DNA of 64,000 nt. Source: Lactococcus petauri (GTDB lineage: Bacteria > Bacillota > Bacilli > Lactobacillales > Streptococcaceae). Each line of letters starts with the position of its first letter. The stretch's first letter is position 1. The DNA lies in assembly GCF_002154895.1 (NCBI RefSeq), contig NZ_MUIZ01000003.1, positions 1-64,000 of the forward strand, in the 5' to 3' direction. Below, in pieces: positions 17,145 through 27,068 of this stretch. The position numbers and the translations under genes are program-made. The notes below the pieces were generated by a model. It worked only from the letters and a program-made list of their open reading frames with translations. It searched no databases and had not been told where the DNA came from.

Positions 17145-17798
17145 ATGGAAAAGCCAGCTTCTCGCGCTTATCAAATTGTTGACCAGGTCTTTAATGCCAT
17201 CACACACGGAGTCGGCACTGGTCTTGCTATTACAGGACTTGTTTTACTCATACTTAAAGGAGTAGCCAATCATTCACCGATACAGATTGTTGCTTTCTCA
17301 ATTTATGGAGCCTCTCTTGTACTACTTTTTCTCTTTTCAACTTTGGCACACAGCCTACACTTTACACGCGCTCAAAAAGTTTTTCAAGTTTTTGATCATA
17401 GCGGTATCTTTTTACTCATCGCAGGAACTTATACCCCTTATTGCCTCGTTACATTAGGAAATTGGCTAGGCTGGGGAATGTTAGCACTTGTTTGGCTTTG
17501 TGCGATCTTGGGAATAGTCGTTACAGCTATCTACCTTCCACGATGGAATACCGTGCCTAGAGGTTCAACTGTCCTTTATATTGTTATGGGATGGGTCATC
17601 CTCTTTGCCATTTACCCTCTCTGGCAGCTTCTGCCTGCCTATGGCTTCTGGTTTCTCGTTGGAGGAGGTGTAATTTACTCTGTCGGTGCAATTATATACC
17701 GTTATAAATTCCCTTTCGCTCACGTGGTCTGGCATCTTTTTGTTCTTGGTGCTGCAATGCTGATGTGGTTCTCCATCTATGGTTATGTGGGATCATAA
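17145..17798 (+). CDS. Hemolysin III family membrane protein (TrhA/PAQR)
   Basis: A 217-residue integral membrane protein with seven hydrophobic segments. PAQR-type metal-site residues are visible: the NAITHG box near the N-terminus, TLAHSLHF and DHSGIFLLIAGTYTPY in the middle, and FPFAHVVWHLFVL near the end. Despite the name, homologues are linked to membrane-fluidity homeostasis, not proven cytolysis. The frame is open from 17103, but AAGGAG lies four bases before the ATG at 17145, so I choose that start. It is monocistronic and convergent with dnaE. Confidence 0.9.
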   Translation: MEKPASRAYQIVDQVFNAITHGVGTGLAITGLVLLILKGVANHSPIQIVAFSIYGASLVLLFLFSTLAHSLHFTRAQKVFQVFDHSGIFLLIAGTYTPYCLVTLGNWLGWGMLALVWLCAILGIVVTAIYLPRWNTVPRGSTVLYIVMGWVILFAIYPLWQLLPAYGFWFLVGGGVIYSVGAIIYRYKFPFAHVVWHLFVLGAAMLMWFSIYGYVGS

Positions 17799-17807
17799 GA
17801 AAAAACG

Positions 17808-20800
17808 CTATTTATAAACAGCGTTTAAGACATAGGTTTTCAACTTGTTCAAAAGTAAATCATTTTCTTCCACATAGACTTGAGTCTGTGTGGTTTTTTT
17901 TGTGTCAGCAAAATGCAAAATGACTTGTATTCCTCCAGGAAACTCCCGTAAAATTCGAGAAATATGCGTATTATGACTTGCATCTTCAAGATTCAACCAA
18001 AGTTTACGGTCTGTCTCTTCTACTTCGATGACACGATCAGCTAGCATCTGTAAAGCATCATTCCTTTCAGAAACTTTGCCAGAAATTAAATAAAATTTTC
18101 CTTTTTCGAGATTTGCCATAAACCGCCGATAATTTTCTGGGAAAAGTGTAATATCAAAATTTTCTTTACTGTCAGTTGTGGATAGGAAAGCCATTGTCTC
18201 TCCTGTCTTTGTACGATGGGTACGCACAGCAAGTAGCTCGACTAAAACAGTCGCTCGCTTATTTTTTTGCAAATCAGTCAGTGCTGTAAAATTTGTTTTC
18301 AGTTTAAGTGCTAAAGTTTGCAAGGGGTGTGGCGTAATCCCTACACCTAAAAACTGCTTTTCATACTCGTATTTCTCGGATTGCAGATAATCTTCTGCAT
18401 CTTGAAAAGAGAATTTTAAGGCAGATGCACCGAAGAGATCCAGTTGAATATTTTGACTATAATCAATGAGAGTTGATAAGTTTTGAGCCAGCTTCCGTCT
18501 GTTCATGTCTTGGTCATCAAAAGCTCCAATCTGTACAAGTGGTAGCAAATAATCTTCTTTCTGGAAATTTTGAGGTAAACTTTTCACCAAATCTGCTAAA
18601 TCACTAAAGGGCCTATGTTCAACAATCCAAAATGCCATATCTCGTGGAATGCTCCGTACATTTGCTAAGCCCAAGGCGATTTTACCATTTTCTACTCTGT
18701 CATGATAAGGCATCCGATTGATGGAAGGTTGCTCCATTTGAAAATCATTATCCAAAGCATCTTGAATCATGCTCTCTCTTTTACGGTCTCGAAGCTGAAC
18801 CTCATAAAATTCATCGGGATAATTCGCCTTGAAATAAGCGATTTGAAAAGCTAGAGCAGCATAAGCATAGGCATGAGAACGATTAAAACCATAATTAGCA
18901 AAACGTTCAATCAGACGATATATCTCCATCGCTTGTGCTTCAGTGTGCCCCAACTTTAAGCTTCCTGCTAAAAATTCGGCTTGGAGTTCTTCAAATTCTT
19001 TTCCTTTTTTCTTTGAGATTGCACGGCGGAGCAAGTCAGCCTTACCCAAAGAGAAACCGGCAAAGCGTTGTGCAACTTGCATGATCTGTTCCTGATAAAT
19101 CATAATGCCATAGGTTGGCGCTAATATTTCTGTCAGTGTCTCGTCAATGACTTCTACTTTTTCCTGTCCATGTCGGCGGGCAACGAATTGGGGAATAAAC
19201 TGTGAAGGGCCTGGACGGAAAATAGATGTCGCATCAACAATATCCTCAAACTTTGTTGGAGCTAAATTACGCAAAAAACGTCTCATCTGTGGATTCTCAA
19301 ATTGAAAAATACCTAGAGTATTTCCAGCACGGAAAAGTGCTAACGTTTTGTCATCTTCTAAATCTATGTGCAAAGGATCGATGTGAACATTTTTTCGTTT
19401 TTGTACTAATTCACATAATCGCTCAATTATCGTTAAATTTCGTAAACCCAAAAAGTCGATTTTCAACAGACCAATTGCTTCAACATCCGGTGCCTCATAT
19501 TGTGTCAAGGCCAAATCATCGGATGGTTTTAGAGGCACGTAATTGACCAAGGATTCTTGGCTTAACACCACGCCCGAAGCGTGTGTCGATGTTTGACGCG
19601 GTAAGCCTTCAATACGAGTAGCTATCTCATACACCTTCTGCAATCGACTGTCGCGTAAAATTTCAGCCTTAAGTTTAGGATTTTCCTCGTACTCATCACG
19701 AAGCGAACCAAACCGTTGTCTCAACATGCGTGTGAGAGAAGAAAGCTCAGCTTCGTTCATCCCAAAAGCCTTTCCGACATCACGTAAAGCTTGTCGTTTA
19801 CCTAAGGTCGAGAAAGTCACGATCTGCGCCACATGGTCGCTACCATAACGCCGCTTCATATAAGCAAGCAACTCGGACCGTTTGGTATCAGGCATATCAA
19901 TATCGATATCGGGCATTGCTACACGTTCCGGATTAAGGAAACGTTCAAAGAAGAGATTATTTGCCACCGGATCAACATGAGTGATACCTAAGGTATAAGC
20001 CACCAATGACCCAGCAGCAGAGCCACGCCCCATGCCGCAATAGATGTCGTTTTCACTTGCATAGCGTAATAAGTCGGCAACGATAAGGAAATAGTCATCG
20101 AAGCCCATTTGATGGATGACCGATAGTTCATGATTGAGACGTGCACGATAGTCTTCTCCTGCAGGCAGATTGACTTCTGCTCTTTCACGAAGAAGCTCCG
20201 CTGCAATTCTTTGTTTATCAAACTGAGGCAAGCCTAACTTCTCACTAAAGTCATACGCAATATTTGCAACTAAGTTTTCAAGATTATCTAAGGCTTGAGG
20301 ATAATTCTTAGCATATAATTTTTCGTAAATTTCTGGTCTCTGCAAAAGTTGGTCATTTGACAAAGTCAACTCTTGATTGTAAGGTATTAAATCACGAATC
20401 GCATGTAGAACTTCAAGGCTTTCATTATCGACCTGTGACAAGTAGCGCACAGGCTGAAAAGGAAGGTACGGAAACTGAAGCGAAGTTCCTCCAGCACCTG
20501 TAGGCAAGATGCCAATATATACTTCTGCTTGAATCTGTGAAAGGGCTGAGAGATTCGCATAAGACTCTGGTACCACTAAAACGACATCATTTAAAAAACT
20601 CTCAATATCAGAAAAACGGTGACGACCGTAATTATGACTGGAAGAGATTTTTAAAAGATTTTTATACCCCTCAGTATTTTTAGCAATAAAACTAAAGGAT
20701 ACAGGTAAACTGTCCAGCTCAAAAACAAGCTCAACCCCAATAATGGGCTGTATGTTTCTCTTTTGTGCTTCAATCGCAAAGTGATAAGCACCATGTAAAT

Positions 20801-20924
20801 TTCCGACATCACAAATGCCGAGCTGTTTATAGCCCATTTTTTCTGCCATATTCAGATAATCATCTACTCGGACAACACTATCTAAAAAACTGTACTCTGT
20901 TTTGGTGTTGAGTTGTGCAAACAT
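17808..20924 (-). CDS. dnaE: DNA polymerase III alpha subunit DnaE
   Basis: The DnaE polymerase, which in Gram-positives extends RNA primers before PolC takes over. The 1038 residues fit the family. Visible are the N-terminal PHP domain ([29 protein letters not shown]), the polymerase active site with [17 protein letters not shown] and PDIDIDMPD, the fingers [21 protein letters not shown] and NRSHAYAYA, and a C-terminal OB-fold region. The frame is open to 20963, but AAAGGGG precedes the ATG at 20924 and [13 protein letters not shown] is the expected start. Single gene, convergent with the hemolysin III gene. Confidence 0.96.
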   Translation of the reverse strand: MFAQLNTKTEYSFLDSVVRVDDYLNMAEKMGYKQLGICDVGNLHGAYHFAIEAQKRNIQPIIGVELVFELDSLPVSFSFIAKNTEGYKNLLKISSSHNYGRHRFSDIESFLNDVVLVVPESYANLSALSQIQAEVYIGILPTGAGGTSLQFPYLPFQPVRYLSQVDNESLEVLHAIRDLIPYNQELTLSNDQLLQRPEIYEKLYAKNYPQALDNLENLVANIAYDFSEKLGLPQFDKQRIAAELLRERAEVNLPAGEDYRARLNHELSVIHQMGFDDYFLIVADLLRYASENDIYCGMGRGSAAGSLVAYTLGITHVDPVANNLFFERFLNPERVAMPDIDIDMPDTKRSELLAYMKRRYGSDHVAQIVTFSTLGKRQALRDVGKAFGMNEAELSSLTRMLRQRFGSLRDEYEENPKLKAEILRDSRLQKVYEIATRIEGLPRQTSTHASGVVLSQESLVNYVPLKPSDDLALTQYEAPDVEAIGLLKIDFLGLRNLTIIERLCELVQKRKNVHIDPLHIDLEDDKTLALFRAGNTLGIFQFENPQMRRFLRNLAPTKFEDIVDATSIFRPGPSQFIPQFVARRHGQEKVEVIDETLTEILAPTYGIMIYQEQIMQVAQRFAGFSLGKADLLRRAISKKKGKEFEELQAEFLAGSLKLGHTEAQAMEIYRLIERFANYGFNRSHAYAYAALAFQIAYFKANYPDEFYEVQLRDRKRESMIQDALDNDFQMEQPSINRMPYHDRVENGKIALGLANVRSIPRDMAFWIVEHRPFSDLADLVKSLPQNFQKEDYLLPLVQIGAFDDQDMNRRKLAQNLSTLIDYSQNIQLDLFGASALKFSFQDAEDYLQSEKYEYEKQFLGVGITPHPLQTLALKLKTNFTALTDLQKNKRATVLVELLAVRTHRTKTGETMAFLSTTDSKENFDITLFPENYRRFMANLEKGKFYLISGKVSERNDALQMLADRVIEVEETDRKLWLNLEDASHNTHISRILREFPGGIQVILHFADTKKTTQTQVYVEENDLLLNKLKTYVLNAVYK

Positions 20925-21030
20925 TTGGCCCCTTTCTCCTTTGTTTTTATACTTTTTTCGCATAATTCTTGAATTTTAGCTCTAATAGTATTATACTTTA
21001 TTTTGAAGAAAAATCGAAAGAAGAATTATT

Positions 21031-21207
21031 ATGAAAGTACTTGTAACTCTTTTCTGGTCAGCCGTTATCGGCGAAGTTGTAGGTTACATCATGACCGCAC
21101 TCGCTGGGGTAGCTGACAAGCCGTTTAGCACTTTGGTTGTCTCACTGGTATTCGGACTTTTTGTTTTACTCATTAGTAAAGTCGGAGTTGTGGAACCAAA
21201 GCATTAA
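21031..21207 (+). CDS. Small membrane protein, DUF2929-like (58 aa)
   Basis: A 58-codon ORF from ATG 21031 to TAA 21207. The start MKVLVTLFWSAVIGEVVGYI and a second hydrophobic segment (TLVVSLVFGLFVLLIS) give two membrane helices joined by a short Asp/Lys-containing loop, as in the DUF2929/YjzD family. The function is unknown. AAAGAAGAA upstream is a weak ribosome site. It is divergent from dnaE and convergent with the acetyltransferase gene, with a shared terminator after it. Confidence 0.7.
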   Translation: MKVLVTLFWSAVIGEVVGYIMTALAGVADKPFSTLVVSLVFGLFVLLISKVGVVEPKH

Positions 21208-21226
21208 TCTCTCTTTCAAAGACCGA

Positions 21227-21262
21227 TCAAAAAAAGCAGGTTTTTAATCTGCTTTTTTTGTG
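21227..21262. terminator. Bidirectional terminator
   Basis: AAAAAAAGCAG and CTGCTTTTTTT form an 11-base stem with a 9-base loop. It serves the DUF2929 gene on plus and overlaps the acetyltransferase stop on minus. Confidence 0.85.
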
Positions 21263-21861
21263 TCATAATAATCCTTTTCTTGTAGCTCCCAATACTCTTG
21301 ATCTGTCTCACTAATTTCTCTTAAAATACGTGCCGGATTTCCCACAGCGATGACATGTGCGGGCAGATTTTTAGTAACTACTGCTCCTGCCCCTACAATC
21401 GTTCCTTCGCCAATACTAACACCTGGATTCACAATAACACCTGCACCGAGCCATACACGATCGCCAATAGTGATTGGTTTTGCATATTCAAGCCCTCGAA
21501 CCCGAACAGCTGCATCGATAGGATGCAATGGTGTAATCAGGCTTACGCGAGGTCCAAACATTACATCGTCTCCAATAGTGATTGGTGCAACATCCAAAAA
21601 AATACAATCCACATTGGCATAAAAATTTTCACCAATGTGTGTGTTAAAACCATAATCGACTTGAAGTGGCGGATTCACATAAATAGATTTTCCTGTACTC
21701 CCAAACAATTGTTTCTCTAAAGCAATAATTTCTTTTTGATCCATTAGGCTGGTTTGATTTATCTTTTGCGCAAGTACTCTTCCTGGTTGTGGATCATACT
21801 CTTTTTCAATCTTAGATGCTCTATAAAGTTGTCCTGAAATCATACGTTGATACTCTGACAT
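21244..21861 (-). CDS. Maltose/galactoside O-acetyltransferase-type (hexapeptide repeat)
   Basis: A 205-residue trimeric acyltransferase of the LacA/Maa family using acetyl-CoA. The N-terminal Maa domain (MSEYQRMISGQLYRAS) precedes left-handed beta-helix repeats (ITIGDDVMFGPRVSLIT, ITIGDRVWLGAGVIVNPGVSIGEGTIVGAGAVVTKNLP) and the closing VGNPARILR. The catalytic His lies in TPLHPID. Physiological substrates are unclear; sugar detoxification is the usual suggestion. AGAGGAG sits five bases before the ATG at 21861. Single gene. Confidence 0.92.
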   Translation of the reverse strand: MSEYQRMISGQLYRASKIEKEYDPQPGRVLAQKINQTSLMDQKEIIALEKQLFGSTGKSIYVNPPLQVDYGFNTHIGENFYANVDCIFLDVAPITIGDDVMFGPRVSLITPLHPIDAAVRVRGLEYAKPITIGDRVWLGAGVIVNPGVSIGEGTIVGAGAVVTKNLPAHVIAVGNPARILREISETDQEYWELQEKDYYDTKKAD

Positions 21862-21929
21862 GGCTTCTCCTCTCAATATTGCATCCAGTATATCAAATTA
21901 TGATAGGAAAAAATATTAAAAAGTAAGCA

Positions 21930-21962
21930 CTAAAAAAATCCCCACCTTAAGTAGGGATTTTT
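21930..21962 (-). terminator. Terminator of pyrG
   Basis: AATCCCTACTT and AGGTGGGGATT pair on the minus strand, followed by TTTTT, directly after the pyrG stop. Confidence 0.8.
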
Positions 21963-21966
21963 ATTT

Positions 21967-23571
21967 TCACATATTTTCCACTGCAGCTTTAACAAAGGCT
22001 TGATAAAGCTCTTCTGGACGGTTTGGACGTGATTGTAATTCTGGGTGATATTGACAAGCAACGAAGAATTTTTTATCGGTTAACTCAACGATTTCGACCA
22101 AACGGTTGTCTGGGGAAACACCAGAGAATGTAAAGCCTGCCGCTTCAAATTGTTCACGATATTTATTGTTAAATTCATAGCGGTGACGGTGACGACGTTG
22201 AACGACATCCGCATCATTGTAAGCCGCACGTGCTTTAGTGTTTGCTTTTAGTTTTGATGGGTAGAGTCCTAAGCGCAAGGTTCCTCCCATGTCTTCAACA
22301 TCAACTTGGTCACGCATGATATCGATAATTGGATATGGTGTTTCTGGGTTTAATTCGTAAGAATGTGCCCCTTCCATGCCGAGAACATTGCGCGCAAACT
22401 CCACGCATGTCATTTGCATACCCAGACAGATCCCCAACATTGGAACGTCGTTTTCACGTGCATAACGGATAGCCGAAATTTTACCTTCTGATCCACGTTC
22501 ACCAAACCCGCCAGGAACGATAATACCATGTGCATCTTTCAAACGTGCAGCAGCATTGCTATCGTCCAAGTCATTGGCATTTACCCAGTCCAATTCGATA
22601 TCGCTGTCTGCTGGGTATCCGGCATGTTTCAATGCTTCTGTCACTGAGATATATGCATCTGGTAATTCTACGTATTTCCCAACCAAGGCAATCTTGACTT
22701 TTTTCTTGAGGTTCATCACATGGTCAACCATTGCTGCCCACTCTGTCATATCAGCTGCAGGTGCATCAAGTTTCAAGTGATCACAAACGATTTGATCCAT
22801 GTTTTGCTCTTGCAAGTTTAACGGAATTTGGTAAAGATGTTCCACATCTAGAGACTGGATAACTGCTTCAGGATCAACGTCACAGTACATAGCTACTTTA
22901 TCACGCATTTCACGTGTGATTGGAACTTCTGTACGAAGCACCAACATATTCGCTTGGATACCATACTCACGTAATGTTTTTGTTGCATTTTGTGCAATTT
23001 TTGTTTTCAACTCCCCAGCTGCACGCAAGTGGAGGATTGGCACAGTGTGAATGTACATCACATTATCTGAACCAACTTCGGCTTTCATTTGACGTAGAGC
23101 CTCAATAAATGGAAGGGATTCCATATCACCTACTGTACCACCCACCTCAGTGATGATAACATCCGCATCAGTCATAGTTGCTGCACGCTTAATTTTTTCT
23201 TTTAATGTATCCGTAACGTGAGGTACCATTTGAACTGTGGCTCCAAGGTACTCCCCTTTACGCTCTTTGCGTAAAATTTCAGAGTAAACTTTACCTGAAG
23301 TTACATTTGAGTATTTATTAAGATTGATATCAATAAAACGCTCGTAGTGTCCAAGGTCAAGGTCTGTTTCAGCACCATCGTCTGTAACAAAAACCTCACC
23401 GTGTTGATAAGGACTCATTGTCCCTGGGTCAATATTAAGATACGGATCAAATTTTTGTACAGTTACTTTAAGGCCACGGTTTTTGAGCAAACGTCCCAAA
23501 GACGCTGCAACAATACCCTTACCCATTGATGATGTACCACCACCTGTGACGAAAATATACTTAGTTGCCAA
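21967..23571 (-). CDS. pyrG: CTP synthase, TTG start
   Basis: Makes CTP from UTP, ATP and glutamine. The 534 residues comprise a synthetase domain ([18 protein letters not shown] with the P-loop, and [10 protein letters not shown]) and a glutamine amidotransferase domain ([29 protein letters not shown] with catalytic Cys, and the late QYHPE). The frame is open 45 codons upstream, but the family start is at TTG 23571 with AGAGGAG eight bases before it. The leader has the features of CTP-sensing attenuation: a GGGC transcription start and an early terminator. Single gene. Confidence 0.97.
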   Translation of the reverse strand: MATKYIFVTGGGTSSMGKGIVAASLGRLLKNRGLKVTVQKFDPYLNIDPGTMSPYQHGEVFVTDDGAETDLDLGHYERFIDINLNKYSNVTSGKVYSEILRKERKGEYLGATVQMVPHVTDTLKEKIKRAATMTDADVIITEVGGTVGDMESLPFIEALRQMKAEVGSDNVMYIHTVPILHLRAAGELKTKIAQNATKTLREYGIQANMLVLRTEVPITREMRDKVAMYCDVDPEAVIQSLDVEHLYQIPLNLQEQNMDQIVCDHLKLDAPAADMTEWAAMVDHVMNLKKKVKIALVGKYVELPDAYISVTEALKHAGYPADSDIELDWVNANDLDDSNAAARLKDAHGIIVPGGFGERGSEGKISAIRYARENDVPMLGICLGMQMTCVEFARNVLGMEGAHSYELNPETPYPIIDIMRDQVDVEDMGGTLRLGLYPSKLKANTKARAAYNDADVVQRRHRHRYEFNNKYREQFEAAGFTFSGVSPDNRLVEIVELTDKKFFVACQYHPELQSRPNRPEELYQAFVKAAVENM

Positions 23572-23723
23572 TGCGAAATCTCCTCTGTTTTCTATATTAA
23601 GCCTGGGAAAATATAATGGAAAAATAGTTGTTTTTATTTTTCCTAATGAGGCGCTTAGGCAAAGCTCCGTAGAGCTTGCCATCCAGCATTTAGTGGCTTT
23701 AGCCACAAATGATGGTAGCGAAA

Positions 23724-23757
23724 CAAAAAAATAAGCTCCCTCTTGTAAGGGAGCTTC
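23724..23757 (-). promoter_or_regulatory. Leader attenuator terminator of pyrG
   Basis: AAGCTCCCT and AGGGAGCTT form a 9-base stem, then ATTTTTTT on the minus strand, about 30-60 bases after the predicted +1. The left arm is C/T-rich (GCTCCCTT), so extra G residues added at the transcript 5' end when CTP is low could pair with it and block termination. This is the mechanism known for Bacillus and Lactococcus pyrG. Confidence 0.85.
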
Positions 23758-23780
23758 TGACTTTACCGCAAAAAGCGGTG

Positions 23781-23819
23781 CCCGAATATTATTCTATATG
23801 ATTTTGATTTTTTTGTCAA
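23781..23819 (-). promoter_or_regulatory. pyrG promoter with GGGC initiation site
   Basis: TTGACA (23814-23819), a 17-base spacer and TAGAAT (23791-23796), then seven bases to GGG at 23783-23781 followed by C. Initiation at GGGC is the feature needed for CTP-dependent reiterative G addition. Confidence 0.85.
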
Positions 23820-23841
23820 GGTCCTAGATTTTATCTGGAGT

Positions 23842-23875
23842 AAAAAAGAGGATAAGACCATCTATCCTCCTTTTA
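23842..23875 (-). terminator. Terminator after the 20-codon ORF
   Basis: AAAGGAGGATA pairs with TATCCTCTTTT on the minus strand (11 bases, one G-T), followed by more T. It lies 15 bases beyond the mini-ORF stop and just upstream of the pyrG promoter. Confidence 0.8.
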
Positions 23876-23889
23876 GAAATTAGTGAATA

Positions 23890-23952
23890 TCAGTAGGACT
23901 CGCGAGCAACTGGTTTCCCTCTGAGGTCATCTACTTCGACTTTGAATGTCAT
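23890..23952 (-). CDS. Mini-gene encoding a 20-residue peptide
   Basis: ATG at 23952, TGA at 23890-23892; the peptide is MTFKVEVDDLRGKPVARESY. A near-perfect ribosome site (AGGGAGGTG) sits five bases upstream and a strong terminator follows the stop. The peptide is charged, without a signal or hydrophobic segment, and I do not recognise it. It lies about 100 bases after the UPF0340 gene on the same strand, so it may end that operon or have its own promoter. The frame of strong translation and termination signals argues against chance. Expression is unproven. Confidence 0.5.
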   Translation of the reverse strand: MTFKVEVDDLRGKPVARESY

Positions 23953-24053
23953 CTGCACCTCCCTCTTTATTGTTAAATACATTTTCTCACACTTTGCCTT
24001 CATTACCAACTCATATGCAAAATTTCCAGTGAGGTACTTATCCAGACTTTTAC

Positions 24054-24596
24054 TTACTCATAACTTGCACGTTCCCCACCAATAAGCTTAGGACGTGATT
24101 TGAGAGCTGTGACATGCGCTCCGCCAAGTTCTTTCAAGACAGGTCGCACAGGGATTTGGACATGCTTTACGTGCATTCCAATAGCTGTATCGCCAATATC
24201 GAGTCCAGCATATGCCGTGATATGCTCAACTTCTACTGGTGCCTTAAATAGCTTATAAGCTGCGACTTGTCCACTCCCTCCTGCATGAAGCTGTGGAACA
24301 ACAGAAACGATTTCCAAATCTTTTTTGTCCGCCAATTCTTGCTCTACAAGTAAAGCACGGTTAAGGTGTTCACAAGCCTGGACAGCTAAATAAATATCCC
24401 GCGCCTTGAGTGCTTCGTAAATCGTTCCGACAATCACTTCGCCGATCTCAGCTGAGGAGTTCTTACCAATTGTACCGCCATTGACTTCGGAACTAGATAG
24501 GCCCAAGACAAAAATCTGTCCAGCTTTTATCTCTGTTTTTGCAATAACATCTTCAATAATTGTTTTTGTTTCTTCTTTAATTTGTTTTAAGTCCAT
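24054..24596 (-). CDS. UPF0340 family protein (YwlG/TIGR01440)
   Basis: A conserved Firmicutes protein of unknown function, 180 residues from ATG 24596. Family features are [37 protein letters not shown] at the start, [20 protein letters not shown], and the [26 protein letters not shown] block. An open frame extends to 24671, but the [11 protein letters not shown] start fits homologues. It overlaps the ECF S-component gene by 20 bases, so it is in the vitamin B6 operon; whether it acts in cofactor metabolism is only inferred from context. Confidence 0.88.
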   Translation of the reverse strand: MDLKQIKEETKTIIEDVIAKTEIKAGQIFVLGLSSSEVNGGTIGKNSSAEIGEVIVGTIYEALKARDIYLAVQACEHLNRALLVEQELADKKDLEIVSVVPQLHAGGSGQVAAYKLFKAPVEVEHITAYAGLDIGDTAIGMHVKHVQIPVRPVLKELGGAHVTALKSRPKLIGGERASYE

Positions 24597-25059
24597 GAAG
24601 AGCACCTGATTTCTTAAGAATTTCTGTAAGAAGCAAAGCAACGACAAAACCGACACTGGTTTGCACGGCATTGATTGCCATGTCTGGTAATGCCACGGCT
24701 AAACTTCCAACAATAAACATATCTGCTATAAAATAACCGCCGACCATAACCACAGTAGCCAACACGTAATTAAGTGCTTTATTTTTTGTTATAACACCTA
24801 AATAACCTTGGAGTCCATGAATGACTAAGGTAAAGAACATGTATGCCGCATATCCTGCAATAAAATCATTGAGAAATCCTGCTAGTGCACCAACAATTAG
24901 ACCTTCACGTTTTCCAAGAAGCATTGCTGTCGTGAAAATACCCGCATCAAGCAAGGTAAAATAACCACCAGGAATAGGTATTTTTGTGAAATAGCCTAAG
25001 ACAAATGTCAAGGCAGCTAACAAAGCCAACAGGGTTAATTTTTTAGTTGAATACTTCAT
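24577..25059 (-). CDS. ECF transporter S component, probably for vitamin B6
   Basis: A 160-residue integral membrane substrate-binding subunit with five to six hydrophobic segments and the Ala-rich helix [20 protein letters not shown] of ECF S components, which joins the shared energising module by its AxxxA helix. It overlaps by four bases the gene for a pyridoxal/pyridoxamine kinase, a pairing that predicts the PdxU2-type role (uptake of a B6 vitamer). No ECF ATPase or T component is in the window. Substrate assignment rests on context alone. Confidence 0.82.
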   Translation of the reverse strand: MKYSTKKLTLLALLAALTFVLGYFTKIPIPGGYFTLLDAGIFTTAMLLGKREGLIVGALAGFLNDFIAGYAAYMFFTLVIHGLQGYLGVITKNKALNYVLATVVMVGGYFIADMFIVGSLAVALPDMAINAVQTSVGFVVALLLTEILKKSGALHGLKTN

Positions 25060-25889
25060 TGCTCCTGCTTTCTTTTACTTTTCAAAGTTTGCTCGAATTC
25101 TACTCCATAACGTTTGTCAGCAGACTTTGGTGTATTTTTTATTGATTTAACTACAAAGTCAACAGCTTCTCGTGTTGCTGCGGCTAAAGTTTTACCATTA
25201 GTTAACTCTGCAGATAAAACAGAACCGAAGATATCTCCAGTGCCATGATAAGCTCCTGGCAATTTTTCTGCCAAAACATAGTCAATCTGTCCGGTACTTC
25301 TTGCAGCCGCGGCTCCAATATATTTTTCATCAAGCATAACACCCGTCAAAACAACATTTTTTGCTCCACGTGCTTGTAATTTTTCAATGAGCATTTCAAT
25401 AAATGCTTCTGACTGCACACCTTCTTGGTAAGGTGTTCCTGTTAAAAGGCACGCTTCTGTGATATTAGGCAAAAGAACATCTGCATAAGGCAAAAGTTCA
25501 CCCATTTTTTCTACAAAGTGTATATCGAAAACACTATATAGTTCCCCATGATCAGCCATGACTGGATCAATTATAGCCAGATTATTCGCATCTTTATATA
25601 TGTCAATCAAGTCTTTGAGCACGTCAATTTGTTCCGCAGAAGCCATAAAGCCACTATAAATTCCATCCATATGGAGATTTAATTCTTGCCAGGCTTGAAT
25701 AATGTTGCACATTTCATCTGTAAGGTCAAGATAAGTAAAGTTGGTAAAACCACCTGTATGTGTTGATAAAAGCGCTGTGGGCAATAGTCGACACTCTATG
25801 CCATAAGCACTAATAATCGGAAGCGCCACTGTTGAGGAACAACGACCTACGCAAGAAATGTCATGTACAGCAACAATATTTTTAGTCAA
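25056..25889 (-). CDS. pdxK: Pyridoxal/pyridoxamine kinase (ribokinase fold)
   Basis: Phosphorylates B6 vitamers with ATP. The 277 residues show an N-terminal VHDISCVGRCSSTVALPII, the substrate region PTALLSTHTGGF, DPVMADHGELYS, LLPNITEACLLTG, and the anion-hole/catalytic motif GAYHGTGDIFGSVL with the catalytic Asp. This is the PdxK-like branch of Firmicutes. The start overlaps truA by eight bases, so the operon is truA-pdxK-ECF S-UPF0340. It works with the S component in B6 salvage. Confidence 0.9.
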   Translation of the reverse strand: MTKNIVAVHDISCVGRCSSTVALPIISAYGIECRLLPTALLSTHTGGFTNFTYLDLTDEMCNIIQAWQELNLHMDGIYSGFMASAEQIDVLKDLIDIYKDANNLAIIDPVMADHGELYSVFDIHFVEKMGELLPYADVLLPNITEACLLTGTPYQEGVQSEAFIEMLIEKLQARGAKNVVLTGVMLDEKYIGAAAARSTGQIDYVLAEKLPGAYHGTGDIFGSVLSAELTNGKTLAAATREAVDFVVKSIKNTPKSADKRYGVEFEQTLKSKRKQEQ

Positions 25890-26628
25890 AATAAATTACC
25901 TCCTTGAGATAGAGCCCTTCTGGGGCAGCAGTCGGACCTGCTAGGTCGCGATTTTTACTTTCTAAAATCTTTTTAATTTGCGAGACAGGCATCCGCCCAT
26001 TTCCTATTTTAATCACAGTTCCCATCATATTACGAACTTGTTTATAAAGAAACCCATTGCCCCGAAAAATAAATTTATAGTTTTCATCGTCTAGTTTTAC
26101 AAGCTCAGCTTGAGTTATCGTTCGTATCTTATCTTCAACTGTAGCACCAGCTGCTGTAAAGCCAGTAAAGTCATGTGTACCAACCAAATCTGCTAGAGCT
26201 TGTCGCATCAAATCTTCATCAAGTTGATAGCGAAAATGTGCACGATACAAACGGTGAAAAGGACTCCGAACTTTACTGTTCTCCAGAAAATACTCATAAA
26301 TCTTTTCATGCTTGTTAAAGCGAACATGAAAATCCTCTTCAACTTGTATGACTTCACGAAAGGCAATATCTGATGGGGTTTGCGTGTCCAAAGCGAAACG
26401 TAAACGTTCCTCATCTCGCTGCCCTTGTAAGTCAAAATGAATACGTTGAGCATGCGCATGCACTCCCGAATCTGTACGTCCTGAGCCATGCAATATCACA
26501 GTCTGGTGAGAATTTAATTTTGTCAAAACTTTTTCAATCTCTTCTTGTACAGTCCGCTGATTATTTTGGGTTTGAAAACCTGCAAAATTTGTGCCATCAT
26601 AAGCAATCGTTGCCATATATCTAGTCAT
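25882..26628 (-). CDS. truA: tRNA pseudouridine synthase A
   Basis: Converts uridines 38-40 in the tRNA anticodon stem-loop to pseudouridine. The 248-residue protein has the catalytic Asp in GSGRTDSGVHAHAQ, the family start MATIAYDGTNFAGFQTQ, LRFALDTQTPSDIAF, and the C-terminal RGNGFLYKQVRNMMGTVIKIG. It heads a minus-strand operon that continues with B6 salvage genes, an order seen in related cocci. ATG at 26628 or the methionine five codons in are both possible starts. Confidence 0.95.
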   Translation of the reverse strand: MTRYMATIAYDGTNFAGFQTQNNQRTVQEEIEKVLTKLNSHQTVILHGSGRTDSGVHAHAQRIHFDLQGQRDEERLRFALDTQTPSDIAFREVIQVEEDFHVRFNKHEKIYEYFLENSKVRSPFHRLYRAHFRYQLDEDLMRQALADLVGTHDFTGFTAAGATVEDKIRTITQAELVKLDDENYKFIFRGNGFLYKQVRNMMGTVIKIGNGRMPVSQIKKILESKNRDLAGPTAAPEGLYLKEVIYFD

Positions 26629-26841
26629 GTTTATATTATAGCAAAATCAAGTATAGATTTGTCTAACCTAATTTAGAGTTTCCCTTATTCTGCAAACTTT
26701 CTACTCTATTTTGAAAACCCTTTAATGCGACTAACCTTGCATTATTTAGGTTAGAAGCTCTTTTACACAACTATGTTATATGTCAATATAGAAGCCAGAA
26801 ATGCCCACATACGTTTTGGAGTCACCCAAAGGAACCTTTTG

Positions 26842-27057
26842 CTAAGAAAGCCAGATGTTCTCATCATTACCATCATCAAAGCTATACCAATGCAAAGTAT
26901 TGTCTGAAAAAGACTGGCCCCTACTTCTTGCTTTGCGTTCTTTACTAACTTTTGAATAGACATTTTCTAGATTAGTATCAAAACGCGCTGCAAGTTCACT
27001 GGCTGTTCCACAATCTAAAAATGCTTCTCCTCTATAAACCGCATATAACTTTTTCAT
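26842..27057 (-). CDS. Small phage-like hypothetical protein (71 aa)
   Basis: A 71-residue soluble protein from ATG 27057 with AAGGAGAAAGACG immediately upstream. The start KLYAVYRGEAFLDCGTASELAARFD resembles small phage or plasmid proteins with a YAVYKGD-like strand and a helix-turn-helix-like segment (ASELAARFDTNLENVYSKVS). The C-terminus is acidic. It lies 11 bases after the 68-residue gene and is transcribed away from the XRE repressor gene, the position of a Cro/early gene in a phage switch. Function is inferred only from that layout. Confidence 0.6.
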   Translation of the reverse strand: MKKLYAVYRGEAFLDCGTASELAARFDTNLENVYSKVSKERKARSRGQSFSDNTLHWYSFDDGNDENIWLS

Positions 27058-27068
27058 CGTCTTTCTCC

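Noticed and set aside
17145-17798. Haemolysin virulence factor
   Set aside because: The family name is historical; the sequence is a PAQR-type membrane protein and nothing here shows cytolytic activity.
26763-26963. 66-residue minus-strand ORF
   Set aside because: It overlaps the 71-residue gene in another frame and lacks its ribosome site.
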